A stretch of 64,000 bases of DNA, taken from assembly GCA_009617715.1 (NCBI GenBank), contig VTFK01000265.1, forward strand, positions 310,001 to 374,000, read 5' to 3'. Positions 39,476 to 51,870 of the stretch are shown piece after piece. Origin of the DNA: Plectrocnemia conspersa (lineage: Eukaryota > Arthropoda > Insecta > Trichoptera > Polycentropodidae). How positions within the stretch are numbered: the first letter of the stretch is position 1; every line of letters begins with the position of its first letter. A program made the translations under genes and the position numbers. The notes below the pieces were generated by a model. That model ran no database searches. It was given only the letters and a program-made list of their open reading frames with translations, and was not told the DNA's origin.

Positions 39476-40999
39476 GTATTTTTATATTCCAAATAAAATA
39501 AATATATAATCAGCGTTTAAAAATTAAAAATACATATGTTTTTTGGTCCAGCGCGTATTCTGTATAATACATAAATTCAAAATATATATAAATATACATT
39601 AAATTGAAGAATTTGCTTAATCAAATTATCCTTTCAATTTCATGGTTGAAGTGAATAAGTAATAAAAGTTGAATGAACATTAAATGAAGATTTCATTAAC
39701 AATGGACCCGCGGAAACTTTATCCTAAAGTTTTTCTCGATAAATTTTCTTCCCTTCGACAACGGTCCACTTTTTACTGGTTCTACTGCTTTTCTATGTGA
39801 ACGTTATAATATATTTTGAACCTTTAATATTTTCGTTTAGATATTATATTTTTTATTCTGTTGAAATATATACGCCTAGCCGTGCAATTTGACTATAGCA
39901 GATGCGGTCTTGCTTCGAAAATAATGCGTCGATTAATCTTGGCGCAACCTTCCCATTAAAACGGAATGGATTGTTTAGAATTGAGTTTTTTGCGTTGGGC
40001 CTAGCATTTTTTTTACGAATTAAATTTTATAACATTTTTTTCGTATACTTTGCATATTTAAAAAAATAGTAGGGAAAATTGAATTAAGTTAAAAGGAAAA
40101 TCCACCTCAACGATGTACCTAATATACCTACATCTAAAGATATAAACATGTACTGCTTTCTTGAATTAAATATATTATACAGAACTCACAATTTTAATAT
40201 TAAAAAATATTTTAAATATCTTTTATATTCTATAAAGTAACCCCTGAATATTGTTCATAGTCTCTCAGTATTAGTGAATTTTTAATCAAAAAAATAATTT
40301 AATAACTAATCTATCATTAAACAACCCTTAAATAAACTTCGCTGTTTTAAATACAAAAAAGCAGCGGTATGTTCCTACTAGATACTTTAAAGGCATTCAA
40401 CACTTATTAACCTGATTTAATATATTTTATTAAGGATAAAAAGTATCAATTATTAATTGTATTTATTTATTCTTAAATTCAACAGCATATATTTTATTGG
40501 TAAATTATATTTTCAGAACCACTGCAGTCACATAAAAAACACATTTGGCGCGATAATTGAATTGAAAATCCGTTTTCACCCTGACAGCCATCCACCGTGC
40601 AATGTATCTCAATGAGGCTGCCACCTGCTGTGTGCCAATCTTTATTTTATTTTGGTCACCGAATTTATGAATTCCTATCTATCTATGTACACAACTACTA
40701 TCTACGTATTTGCTGAAAAAGTAACAAAAAATATTTTTTATTTTAGTTTAAAAATATTGTTCATACAAATATGATTTGTATAATAAAACAATATTGTCAC
40801 CTACAATATTGTACATATTAGTCGGCAAAAATTAAGTTTATGTACACCACAGAACGCGTTACAAACCCTACTAACCCATATAAGGACCCTAACCCAGTTT
40901 TTCTGTGTATAAAACGCCAAGCATTTAGTCTATTACCACAATTGAACCTTTAAAACTGCAACAAACAAAATTGCAGTGACCGCAAAGGGTTGGGTTCAG
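39476..40999. other. AT-rich intergenic
   Basis: Nothing recognisable. Confidence 0.6.
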
Positions 41000-41110
41000 A
41001 TTTTCCTAGGAACTTTCATGCCACATTGACGTGACTAAACTCAAGCAATCGAGCTCGCTGATTTTGTTGTACCCGGGAGCGACGACGGCAAAGTTTAACG
41101 TGTCCTGTAG
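41000..41110. other. Small GC/CpG-richer island
   Basis: About 110 bp around CCCGGGAGCGACGACGGC. Noncoding. Candidate conserved element. Confidence 0.3.
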
Positions 41111-42360
41111 GATATGTGCCCTCAAACAACCACACATATACATATATCCACCCACATGAATACAAATACAATATACATATTTATGTCTTCGCATTCAAAG
41201 TTAACGTTTATTATCTTTCTTGTGTAATCAACTTACATTCAAACGTACCGCCAGCAAATATTTACCGACGACAAATACGCGAAATTTTACGCAATGCGAA
41301 ATTATGCACACTTTCATGCGGCAAACGTAATGAAATATTTGTATGTTTTAAAATTGAAACGGTATTAGGGGTAATAATGCTAATAAACGGCTAGAAGTGT
41401 ATGTATGTACTTGTTTTCCAAGCGTGTGAAATTAGTTACGGCAATGTTGGCTCGTGGTAAAGGACTAAGAGTGCTACGTGATTTTTTCATGAGAAGTGAA
41501 AATGAATTCTTTAACTCACCTGTAATATAATATATTATTTATGTAACAAATATATACAAAAATTAAGATAAGCAAGCAACTTATTATTTTTGTAGAATAT
41601 TTTAATACCAAGCAATATACAAATATTTTTAACTAAGCCTTAGCTATAAATTTCATATAATATTGCCATAACGTATTTTTTTTTTCTCATTTTTATTTCC
41701 TAACTTAACTTATACGATAGACGAGCCGTCTAACTTAGTGAGTATAACATAAAATATCTGGGTTGCAATTCCATATGAACCTTAGTGTTATTTAATTCAA
41801 TCATGTCTGGGATATCGAAATTAATGCTTATTACATAATAATATTTCTCATCAATCATCACAGATTTTCCTAAGCTCATGGTTCAATATCGTGATAAATA
41901 ATTAAATTAAAATCAAGCTATGTAGCTTAATAATATTATAAAGAATATCACATATTTATATATAAAAATATATGTAAAATATTTTCTTTGTATAAAATCG
42001 TTAAATAATCTTAAATGTTCAATTATCTGTGAATTTACTTCAATATTTAACACAGTTTTTTAACATAGTCAAAAAAATTGCTGTGGCATTTTAAAATTAG
42101 ATTTACACTTAATCCAAAAATATAAATAGATATATTTCAAATTGACCTCACGACTTAGACAATTGATCCCCCAGAGTATATTCGAGTAATAATGTTCGTA
42201 AAGGTTATAAATATTTAATATTTAGTTTAATTAGATTGGGAGCATATTTAAAAATATATTGCTTGTGTACAAAATTACATATAATTAGGATTGTTTTCAT
42301 GTTCACAACCCGTTAAGGAAAACAGACATTTAAAACTAATTACAAATATTGTCATATACT
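41111..42360. other. AT-rich intergenic
   Basis: Nothing recognisable apart from a somewhat GC-richer stretch to about 41490. Confidence 0.55.
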
Positions 42361-42396
42361 ATTTACACGTGCAGCTTTTAAGCTGCACGTGTAAAT
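42361..42396. repeat. Perfect palindrome with two CACGTG boxes
   Basis: ATTTACACGTGCAGCTT, a TT spacer, then the exact reverse complement: two 17-nt arms with no mismatch. Each arm holds CACGTG, the E-box bound by bHLH factors such as Myc/Max or clock proteins. It could equally be a hairpin scar. Confidence 0.9.
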
Positions 42397-44419
42397 ATTA
42401 TATTTAATTAATACTTTTACGTAAGCAAATAAATATTTTTACAATTTATCAATAAAAAAATAAACAACAGCGCAAACGTTTTAAGAAATCGTAACGAAAA
42501 AAAAATGATAGAACCAAAATTTATCTTATTTATTTTTATTATAATTACAATTTTTTTTAAACCTACACTTTCAGATTATTATGGATATTTAATATTATTA
42601 ACTATATTATTAATATTGTAAAATTTATTGATTTCCAAATACTAGGAACTTTTTAAGGAAACTAAAAAGAGTACATTATTTTATACAATTTTTAATCTTA
42701 TTAGCTGATAATAATATTTTCTGTTTTTCTTTTTCTTGAATACGCGTTAGAGATTATATTTTAATGTTTAAAAATATTATATATACAAGTTTAGAATTTT
42801 AATATCATACTCCTTATAATGAATATATTATTTACATAAAATATAAATATATTTTTCTCAAAAATATTTAATGAAAGAATTACCTAAATTAATCGATAAA
42901 ACAATCCTTAACAATATTTTTTTGCAAAATTGTGGACAGTTTATTTAGTTTAATGCTTAAAAAAATTATAAAACTTTAAAACTTTTTAGTAAAATAATCG
43001 ATTTAAGCTAGTAGTAATTTAATATTATCTGCTTTTATCTATATAATCGTAGTTGAGGACCTCTGGTCTATGACCATTCATCGCTGCCGTCTCTTCACCA
43101 GGCAGATTCAATTAATTTTAAATTTTAATAATGATAGATACAATGGTTATATTTATATTCATATTTCAATATCAGCTATTTGCGATATTTTTCATTTTAT
43201 ATGTCTATAAATACGTTTTTTTATATATTATTTTATTATGTACTTTATTTTAAATTGATTCACTTTAAATGATTATTATATTTACATAAATATTTATTTG
43301 TTAATTTAATTGTACTTTGATATAATTAAATTTTTATTTAATATAATATATCTTAACAATTACTGTTGTTTATTTATTTATTTATGAGTTTGAAAGAAAA
43401 AATGTTTTACTTACGTATAGATGCAAATTAATTATTTACACCTGTTGCTTTTGAATAAAATATGTGTAATTGTTTTAAGACCTATATTTTTCTTAACGGT
43501 TTGTTAATATAAAAACATTCTTAATTATCTAAAAATATATGTTATTTCATGCGAGAGCAATATTTTTGTTAATTTGCTTTCACCCAATTTATATTATATA
43601 TTTTATACTATGCTTAGAGATCAAAAGTTAGTGCACTATAAAAACAACTATTATAATTAATGTAACTTAACATAATTGTTGCGTCGAATAAGAGTGATAA
43701 AGCTTATTGATTTGTGTCTGAAAGTTCAGTGTCAAATGCAAAGGAATGGGACGTGAACAAATATCGAAGCTCGAATTACATAGTATTATATTTTTTTTAA
43801 ATATACTGATTTTCGCAATACTGCAATCATATAAATAATGTATTTGACAATAATAAAGGGTTTCCTCTAATGTCCTTTATGATATATTTTGTTGTCTGCT
43901 CCTTTTTGATGAGACGACCAATTAAAAAATGGTTGCGTGCTTTATCTATTCTCAATGCAAGCAATATGATTTATATGGCGTACTTTTACCCCTTAAGTGG
44001 TCTCCCACTGCGTTTCATTTTAAATAAAGAAACTCATTTTTTCAACGGTTAATACACTCTTATCGCGGGTAGAACTGGCCTTTTTACATAAGCATAATGT
44101 GTATAAATCTTATCAATTGTAAAAAGGTGTTTAAATTTCTAAACTTGGCACTTTAAATATAAATTAACATTTTTCATCTTTGGTGTGATATATCCAAATA
44201 ATGTTTTCTATGCCTTTTTTGATTATTTATTTAAAACAAGTTATTAACTATGGCTTTATATAGTCATTTTTCACATTGACTGTTCAATTTGTATGTTAAT
44301 GATGTTTTTCATTTCTCATTTAAAACTAATGGATCCACTCGATTGCCTTAATATTTTTTTAATATTGTGTAAAACTATTTTTTTATTAAAGCGTTTTTTA
44401 CGTCTTTATTACACCATGG
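42397..44419. other. Extremely AT-rich intergenic
   Basis: Nothing recognisable. A short TTTA repeat lies near 43371-43385. Confidence 0.6.
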
Positions 44420-44905
44420 TTTTGGATTAATGGTAATCGCGCCATTAATGGCAATTTCCAGCGACTGTCAAAAAGGGCCATTACACGGTAATCGCCCGTC
44501 GCGCTACGTGTAAAATATATCGCTTCGACTTTTAGCCCAGACAATTTACGCCGAAGATTAAAATCTCGCCATCACGTGCGGCCACGGTCGGTGGTTAAAA
44601 TGCATTATTTTCCGTTGAAATAGTGCAGACGTGCGAGGAAACTGCGGCTGGCAAATGATGAGAAATGGTCCCTAAATGCGCCACTACACCCGAGAATTGA
44701 AAACGGCCATAAATTTAGAGTTTGTCGCGGTGATACACCGTCGCCGCGAATAAAACCCGACACGGACCTTAACTCATCCGAAGGGAGAGTACCTAGGTAT
44801 GTATTATACATGCACATATAGGTATAAGCAAGAGAAAAATATGGACGCATAAACAAGTGGACGGGCGATTTATACCGTGACGCACTTTTCCACTTGCGCG
44901 CTAGC
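44420..44905. other. GC/CpG-richer noncoding island with homeodomain-like cores
   Basis: About 480 bp of balanced composition. Near its left end it has clustered ATTAATGG/TAATGG words of the kind bound by homeodomain proteins, then GCGCC, CACGTG and CGCCGCG words. The 83-codon minus-strand frame (44605-44856) has no domain. A strong-looking candidate conserved noncoding element. Confidence 0.45.
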
Positions 44906-46248
44906 TAGCCAATTCGCAAGGTTGTGATATATTTTATAAAATTCACCCTAGGTACCATAGAAACAATAAACTTACCTGAATAAATAAAAAGACTGTTTAG
45001 TTGATAGAAGGATCTTATTTTTGCATGGACCAGGCAACATGAAATGCACTTATTTTATAATATAAAGAGGGCAGCTCAACAATAAATCTGCAGCTCATAG
45101 GTATGCTAATTAGGAATTACTAGGTAATTAAAATAGCATTTAAGCTAAATCCACTGAGACTAGTTTATTAGCACTTATTAAATATAATTCCAGAAACACA
45201 TTGAGGATTCACCTTATCGATAATGTATAGTTTGTTGTACTAAAATAAATAATAAAAATAATTAATTACTAGAGAAAATAATATCAGTTTGGCGATTGCA
45301 ATTTTTTTCATTTTCTTAAGTAGCTTTGTATATCATAAATGGTCATTGTGATGCTTTTAGTTTATTCCGTCTATTGTCACGTACTGTCGGCACTAGGACA
45401 ATACAAAAATCATAAATGATTTTATTGCGTTTTTAATTCATGTTCTTACTCTCAGTGCATAAATTTCAATAAAATATTTGCACTTACATGTAGTCACCGT
45501 GTACCATACAACTTTAAAATTGTAAATATATATTAAAATTTCTTTGCGGATCAGCAAAATTTTCTCGCAGACCCATCGGTGTAGATTATGGTATAAAGTC
45601 AAAAATGTAATTAATTGATAAACGAAAGTAATAAGTAAAATCATATATTGTTAGGGTGAATGAGAAGAAATATCAGTTTTTTCGTTTGGCCTCTTCCTTG
45701 ACCAATCCATTGACTAACTAATGTACATAAATGTAATCACCGTTGATTTCTTATAATATTATTTGTGTAATATTTTTTACAAAATGTGAAAAATCATAAA
45801 ATAATCGGCTATATCGAAAAGATACATTCCTTTACTATTTTGTATCTACACACGTTATATTATTATATTATAGCGGTAATTGCAACAAAAAAATATTTTA
45901 GCGTCATATAATTTTTTTCTGACAGTGCATTTAAATGCCGTTGCTTTTTGCACTTTTTACTTCTAGCTAAATTAATCGCTTCAAATATTGAAAGACAATA
46001 AAACAGTCTTTTCACTTCACTTGTCAGATTTGGTCCAGCCTAGCTGTTACTATAAACCACAAAGAGTTGTCCTGTGCTTAAAAATGACTTAGAGGTTTTA
46101 CGATACTTAGCCTCAGCACAAAAAATCCAACACATATATCTAAATATTAATTTACTGCATTAAATATTACGGCTAGAATATAGAAATATTGATAAACGAA
46201 ATAAATAGGTTATATTAACTGCAATTTATGGTTGTGAACCAGGCTGAT
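44906..46248. other. AT-rich intergenic
   Basis: Nothing recognisable. Confidence 0.6.
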
Positions 46249-46389
46249 ATACATTCTTTTTCGCTCGCTCACGTGTCAAGTGACAAGAGTGAGTGAGAGA
46301 TTAAGGCGTGCAATATATGCGTTCCGCACGCCCACTTCTTCTCACTCACTCTCGTCACTTAACACGCGAGCGAGCGAAAGGGAATGTAT
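46249..46389. mobile_element. Foldback/MITE-like long inverted repeat
   Basis: Two arms of 63-64 nt (46249-46311 and 46326-46389) are reverse complements at close to 90 per cent by eye, separated by only 14 nt. Landmarks are ATACATTCTTTTTCGCTCGC on the left and, read inward from the right, ATACATTCCCTTTCGCTCGC; both contain GTGTYAAGTGACRAGAGTGA. The arms are CpG-rich in an AT desert. No coding. Probably a foldback-type nonautonomous element; the family is unknown. Confidence 0.75.
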
Positions 46390-46976
46390 GTCATTGTACG
46401 CGCCTGCTGTGAACGTACAAAATAGTACTTAGCTTAACAATACAGCTACATATTTAGAGCAATTTACCTTAAACCTAATTTTACCGAAGTCATAAAATGT
46501 GCCTAAAAATCCTAATAAATAGCGTTGTTATTGTGAATAATAAAAAATATTTATTACGATAATTTTCTCAGGCATTTCAAAAAACTGTCCTATTCATCAA
46601 TATATATTATACATATATATTTACATGTCACATACCGATAAAATCACAAATTTGAGTAATGGTTTTAAAAACTAAAAAAGCGATGAGGTTATGAAGTAAC
46701 ATAATAACAAAAACTATATCAACGAATATTTGGACAGTACTCAAATTATTTCTAAGGCATTGCATATACTTTGTTTGTTAAGTTAGTGAGATTATATTTC
46801 ATGCTTAGTAATGCATATTGATGTTAACAAAAAAATATTAGATTATCTTAAATATCAATCAAATAAAAAAATATGTTTATCATGTTACCAATATTTTTAT
46901 CATAATAGTTTAAACCAAGAACTTACGCGCCGATAATAATATTACTTTCAAGCCTAATCGTAAACATGTGTTTCAA
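46390..46976. other. AT-rich intergenic
   Basis: Nothing recognisable. Confidence 0.55.
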
Positions 46977-46984
46977 TTAACTCA

Positions 46985-47180
46985 CCCCCTGTTCAATTTC
47001 ATCAGATGTGTCAGATAAAGGGTTGATGGCTTTCTCTGAATCCGATGTGTATTGTAATACTAAGCAACGGGGAGAAAGTCCGAATGCATTCCCAAGTGAC
47101 CCATCCCGTCTAGACTCTGGTGACCATAAATCTCTTGCTCCGGCCCTGGTCACTTCTTTGCCGTACCAAACCACACACAT
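46985..47180 (-). other. Unidentified GC-richer open frame with a GTGAGT at its end
   Basis: A minus-strand frame from ATG reads MCVVWYGKEVTRAGARDLWS and later YTSDSEKAINPLSDTSDEIE, reaching QG immediately before GTGAGTTA, a good splice donor match. No family recognised. It could be a host exon, a domesticated fragment or a chance frame in an old repeat. The next candidate exon on the minus strand was not found. Confidence 0.25.
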
Positions 47181-47550
47181 ACAAACTTATATGTTACGCA
47201 TACAACTTAATTATAATATAAAAAATATATATAATGACTAAGCAAAAAAAGTTTTACCTAAAATTATTGTTAAAAGAGGCTCAGTTACAATGTATAATAT
47301 TTATGTGGTAAATGTGGTATTTTTTTTTCACAAAAATGCCAGTAAGCCACAACGGCTGGCTTTGTAACGAGACAAAAGGATATAATCCTTGTTTAATGTA
47401 GTCAAAAAGCACCACCCTATGGGGTGAAGGGTGCGTGTGTTTCAATATGAACTGCCCCAAAGCCCACCTGACCCATGAAAACGTTTTGCTCTTTGAGCCC
47501 CAGAGGTGTTCAACGTATATGCGATAATATAAAATAATATCGCACACGCT
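47181..47550. other. Mixed-composition block, unidentified
   Basis: 47330-47530 is GC-richer and has an 88-codon minus-strand frame (47281-47547) with no recognised domain. Possibly part of the same unidentified repeat or gene as 46985-47180. Confidence 0.3.
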
Positions 47551-49199
47551 GAAAAATCATCAAGCAGTATCTTGTAGATAAATTTATACTGATTTTATCT
47601 AAAAATAATTCTGAATTTAAATTATTTTAAAACAATTTTTTTTCTCAAAGATATTCGGAAATTAAAAATAATTTTGTTACTGATTTTATTATTTTTTTAT
47701 CGTAATAATGTACTTAGTCATTTTATAAATTATTCTTTTTGCCTTAAACGCACGCCAAGTTTTTGTTAGCCTAATCTATAAAAAAATACTTTGAATGAGT
47801 TATTAAAAGAAAAATTATGACTTAACACTCTCTTCTTTATATCTTACGTACTAAAAAATCATGATACAATTTGCCTGTTCAAAACGGGATTGCCATAGAT
47901 AGAAATAAGTAGGAGCAGTTTCCTTCGCACAAAAGAAATAGTGCACTTAGTGGAATTAGCAATTTATACGGCCATTTCAAACACACATTTCAGACTAAAA
48001 AGCTAAGACATCCTAGAAAAAACGGCTGAAATAACAAGCTAATAAAAAAATCGCCCTTACTTTAATTTTCGTGAATGTGGATATTTATTATTATGTATAA
48101 TAAGAAGTGTATTTAAGTTTATGCATTGTAGGTGTATGTATGTACATATATGAAATGATAAATAAAACTTGTTTGTATAACGATCATCATGACATATTGG
48201 GGAAAGTTATATTAAATAAAATATTATTTTGAATTATATATAAAATATAAACTGATTCAGATTATTGTTGTATTTAATCAGAACAGACGTTTGATTATCA
48301 AAATCAGCATATTTTTACACACGTACAGAATTGTCCGGAAAAACCCTATTTTAAATAATTAATTAAAGAATTTTTATTCTAAACCAATAATCAAATACTT
48401 ATTATTTTTTTTGTGTTTTAAATCATAAGTTTGTCTAAGTTTTTTTTTGGTTTTATAAATACTAATAAATGTTATTTTAACATGTTTAAACCTAAATGTA
48501 TGTATATATATTAATAGGGTTTTTAACTTTTATTTCCTATAACAATAATGCTTGATTTTATGAAGTGTTTTACAGTATATACTAAATTTAACTAAACTAA
48601 AACGTTAGTTTTATTATAATTGAAAATCATAATAATTTTTGTATTTATAAAAATAGTATAGAATTAATTGTAAAAAATATTTTATTTTAAATAAATATTA
48701 TTAATGTACAAATTACTAATATATTACAATTAAGAGTGAAAACTGTATGATTTTCTCTACGTAGTAAAATACATATTTTTGTTGGAAAAGCATTATTTTT
48801 CTAAATTAAAATAATGTTATTTTCAATTAGGCGGTTGAATAAACTTGGATCTCATTTATCTAAAAAATTAAGGCCATTATTTTTATTTTAAAAAATCTGT
48901 CTGTGCCCCTGGAAAATTTGCTCCGTAAACCATGTCTCTATTGGCATGTGTTTTATATTTTTTTTTTTGTAAATTTTAATATAAATTAGTGTATTGTTAT
49001 GCCATTTATATTTTAGATATTATTTAGGTTTAATTAGAAGTGCAATTTGGCCTAGGATTTTTGCAGCTTGCTCTATTGTCACTATAGTCAATTTGACCAC
49101 GCATCCGATTTACATATGTACATTTTATTTGTACATATTTATTATATATGTATTATTTTTTCAAACAAACGCTACCCCTGACATGTAACCACCATAAGG
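47551..49199. other. AT-rich intergenic
   Basis: Nothing recognisable. Confidence 0.6.
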
Positions 49200-49690
49200 C
49201 ATAATTAATTTCCAAGTTTGGTCACGTGGCCTTTTTATGCACAATATATAATACGTAATATGTAACGAGCCGGTGTTGTATCAATGCTCCGGAGGAAAAT
49301 AGTGGAAACGGTGGCAGTTAACTTTGGCCGCGTTAAATTCCGGACACGCGGTGCTTTGGCCTGGCCTGAGGGGTGAGGAAGAGTGGAAGGGGAGGAGGAG
49401 GCGAACGTATTAAAATTAGCATATTTACAATATGCGTAGCTTTACACCCCCGAAATAATACGTGTAATACATCATAGGTGGGATGGGCGGTTTGCTTGTT
49501 GGCGGCGGCGGTGGTGGGCCGCCCACTTTCATTTGCATGTGAATAGGCGAGCTACAGTTTTTACGTGTCACGTAAAGTTTTAATACGCTATTAGGTGGTG
49601 CTGGTGAAAAATGCCCCAGCGCCAAGTTTACGGACTAAATGGCTCAAATGAAAATTTTGACGCGGGGCCTTTTCGGTTTATTGGACGCGA
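49200..49690. other. GC/CpG-richer noncoding island
   Basis: About 490 bp including a G-rich run (GGGGAGGAGGAGGCG near 49390), a GGCGGCGGCGGTGG run near 49501 and the octamer ATTTGCAT near 49530, the core of POU-factor sites. The minus-strand 66-codon frame here has a proline run created by the GGN repeat. Candidate conserved noncoding/regulatory element. Confidence 0.45.
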
Positions 49691-51623
49691 TCGCTTCTGA
49701 AATACGTAACTGTGTTCTGCAGATTTGAATTACAAAATGTTTGGGAATGACTGTTTCATTATCATATTTCAAACATTATAGTGTTATGCTTATTCAATGA
49801 TCTGGTAGCACCTCCAATGTCTATTTTCGCTTAAAAATTTTCAGTTTAATGTAGGTTTCGATATAAATACTATCTATTGTGAAAGTCTGATATCGTAACT
49901 TTTGAATTATCACCTTAAACCACACCCAGTTAAACTGTCTCGTTTTAGTTCGAAAATGATGCAGGCAAAAAACTGCTTGGTTAAAACAAATCAGATTTTT
50001 GTTTATCAAAAATCAATAACATACAAGTACATGTGTCGCGTGAGTTGTGCGAATTCTAGTCTAAAGCAGAGAGTGAAGTGGATATGTATAGAACGCGTTT
50101 GTACTTATTTGTAAAAATATCTTTAAATACGTTTGATCCTTATTATCATCGTTAAATCACGTGTGGGTATATTTCAATTAATCAAGCTTGAGGAGAGTTT
50201 TATTGTCGTTAATACACGCCTAGATCGAAATTGTATCTTGAGCGACCATTTTATACCCTATGTGTACTATTACTGTTCATAAATATATTTTGGGGTGGTC
50301 AGCCATAATTATTTAATGGTCATAAATTTTGTATTGTTTATTCATATATAATCGAGTTCTTATTATCACGCTTTTCAATATTTTTCATGTTTTAATTTCT
50401 GTAAAATTGAAATTGTAATGTGTATTGTATATAAAAGTGTTTGCCTTCTTACGTCTAAAAAATTTACGATCGAATACTTTTATCTATGTTATTATGATTT
50501 AAGTCAACCGATTAATGGTCGACGAAAATCTTTAATTTTTTGTAAATATTTTTATTAAAACTGAACACTGCAAATGTAATTAAATTTTAAGGAAAAATAT
50601 AAACAATATTTTATTTTATAGCATAAAATTGGGAAGTTTTTTTCAATATATTGATACTTTAAATTGCTTTCTTGCCACATATACATTGTGTGATTTTTTG
50701 CCGATTAGTCGTAGTACCTGTCCGAATCTTTAGATCAGGCCGTTCAATTTGGTTTAGACAAAGTATATGTTGTTATTATTTAATTCATTGTGCAACAATT
50801 TAAAAATGTTTTCCGTTGCTGTGTTTTCTGCGATTTTTTAAATTGAGTCGGCCTACTGTTGGTTGTATTCTAAGTTAGAGAGCCTGTTAAAATCTAATGC
50901 CTTGAATTCTAAGGTAGGTGTTTAACTGTGAATGCCAATAGAATAAGAGAAAGTCTCAGAAGAGTTCTCATATGAACTGTCTGAGAGAAAGTGTTTTTTT
51001 GTTACTCGTGTTCCCGTATTTATATTCATGAGAGATCAGTCAGTCCCTTTTCAGTATGACGACTAATTACAGAAGAGTAGCGAGTTTTTAAAATAAATTT
51101 CCGTTGCTTGTTAGAGCAAAATGCACGCTTTTTTTTCTGAATGTGACGTGAATCATGTTAATCCTTTTGCGTTCAAGCGCGTACTGTGCAATACATGCTG
51201 TTAAAAGGTTTCTCACTGTGGTTTTTCATTTTAACAAAAAAAAAACTAAAATTTTATTCGTCGGTTAAAATGATTTATCTCGTAAATGCATCCATGTAAA
51301 TGCATCCATGAACCCGACATGTCCATTAAAAGTTGTGATGAGTAGTTAAAACTTTTTTCGCTGTATTTTTGTTAAATAATTAAAGTATTAATAAAAGATT
51401 TACTGATGTATAAAATATGATTATAATCTGCTTCTATAGATAAGTACCTAAAAGATGCAAACATACGTAACCAGAATGTAATGTGTGAAGAATGTGAATA
51501 AACGATTTTGCGCACAGTAAAGCGTTTTTGGATAATTTAATTATTGCTTCAAAATATGCCAAAACATAAGTATTTAATAATAAATGAAATCGATAAATGA
51601 ATTAGAAAAGCTCTACTACATCT
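49691..51623. other. AT-rich intergenic
   Basis: No gene. An imperfect hairpin (TCTCAGAAGAGTTC / GAACTGTCTGAGA) lies near 50955-50988. Confidence 0.55.
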
Positions 51624-51800
51624 TATTTGTTGCATTTTATTTTTATTTTCTAAAACATAAACTTTTAAAAATATCAAACATTTTTTGGTTGATTAAGATA
51701 TAGTCTCAATTCCTTGAATGTTATCTTGGTACAGTATTGGCAACTGTTTATATTTTTAAAAGTTTATGTTTTAGAAAATAAAAATAAAATGCAACAAATA
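51624..51800. repeat. Perfect 51-nt inverted repeat with 75-nt spacer
   Basis: The arms 51624-51674 and 51750-51800 are exact reverse complements over 51 nt, starting TATTTGTTGCATTTTATTTT on the left. The spacer is 51675-51749. Perfect identity implies a recent origin or gene conversion. No coding potential. Confidence 0.95.
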
Positions 51801-51814
51801 CGTTTACGCCCGTA

Positions 51815-51870
51815 AACCCTTTGCAACCCCCTCGGGGGTCGCGACCCACCGGTTAGGAACCTGCGCTCTA
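51815..51870 (-). mobile_element. hAT-like terminal end (GGTCGCGACCC type), partner end not found
   Basis: Read on the minus strand: GCAGGTTCCTAACCGGTGGG, then TCGCGACCCCCGAGGGGG. This resembles the ends of the complete hAT element at 55980-58447 and of related families, where CAGNGGTTC..AA is followed by GGGTCGCGACCCC. The matching opposite end was not found to the left, so this is a remnant. Confidence 0.55.

Noticed and set aside
49425..49625. Minus-strand frame with a proline run
   Set aside because: The proline run is the translation of a GGN repeat; no other protein-like features.
51000..51070. Possible LTR promoter (TATTTATAT followed by ATCAGTCAGT)
   Set aside because: No second LTR, no primer binding site and no gag/pol nearby.
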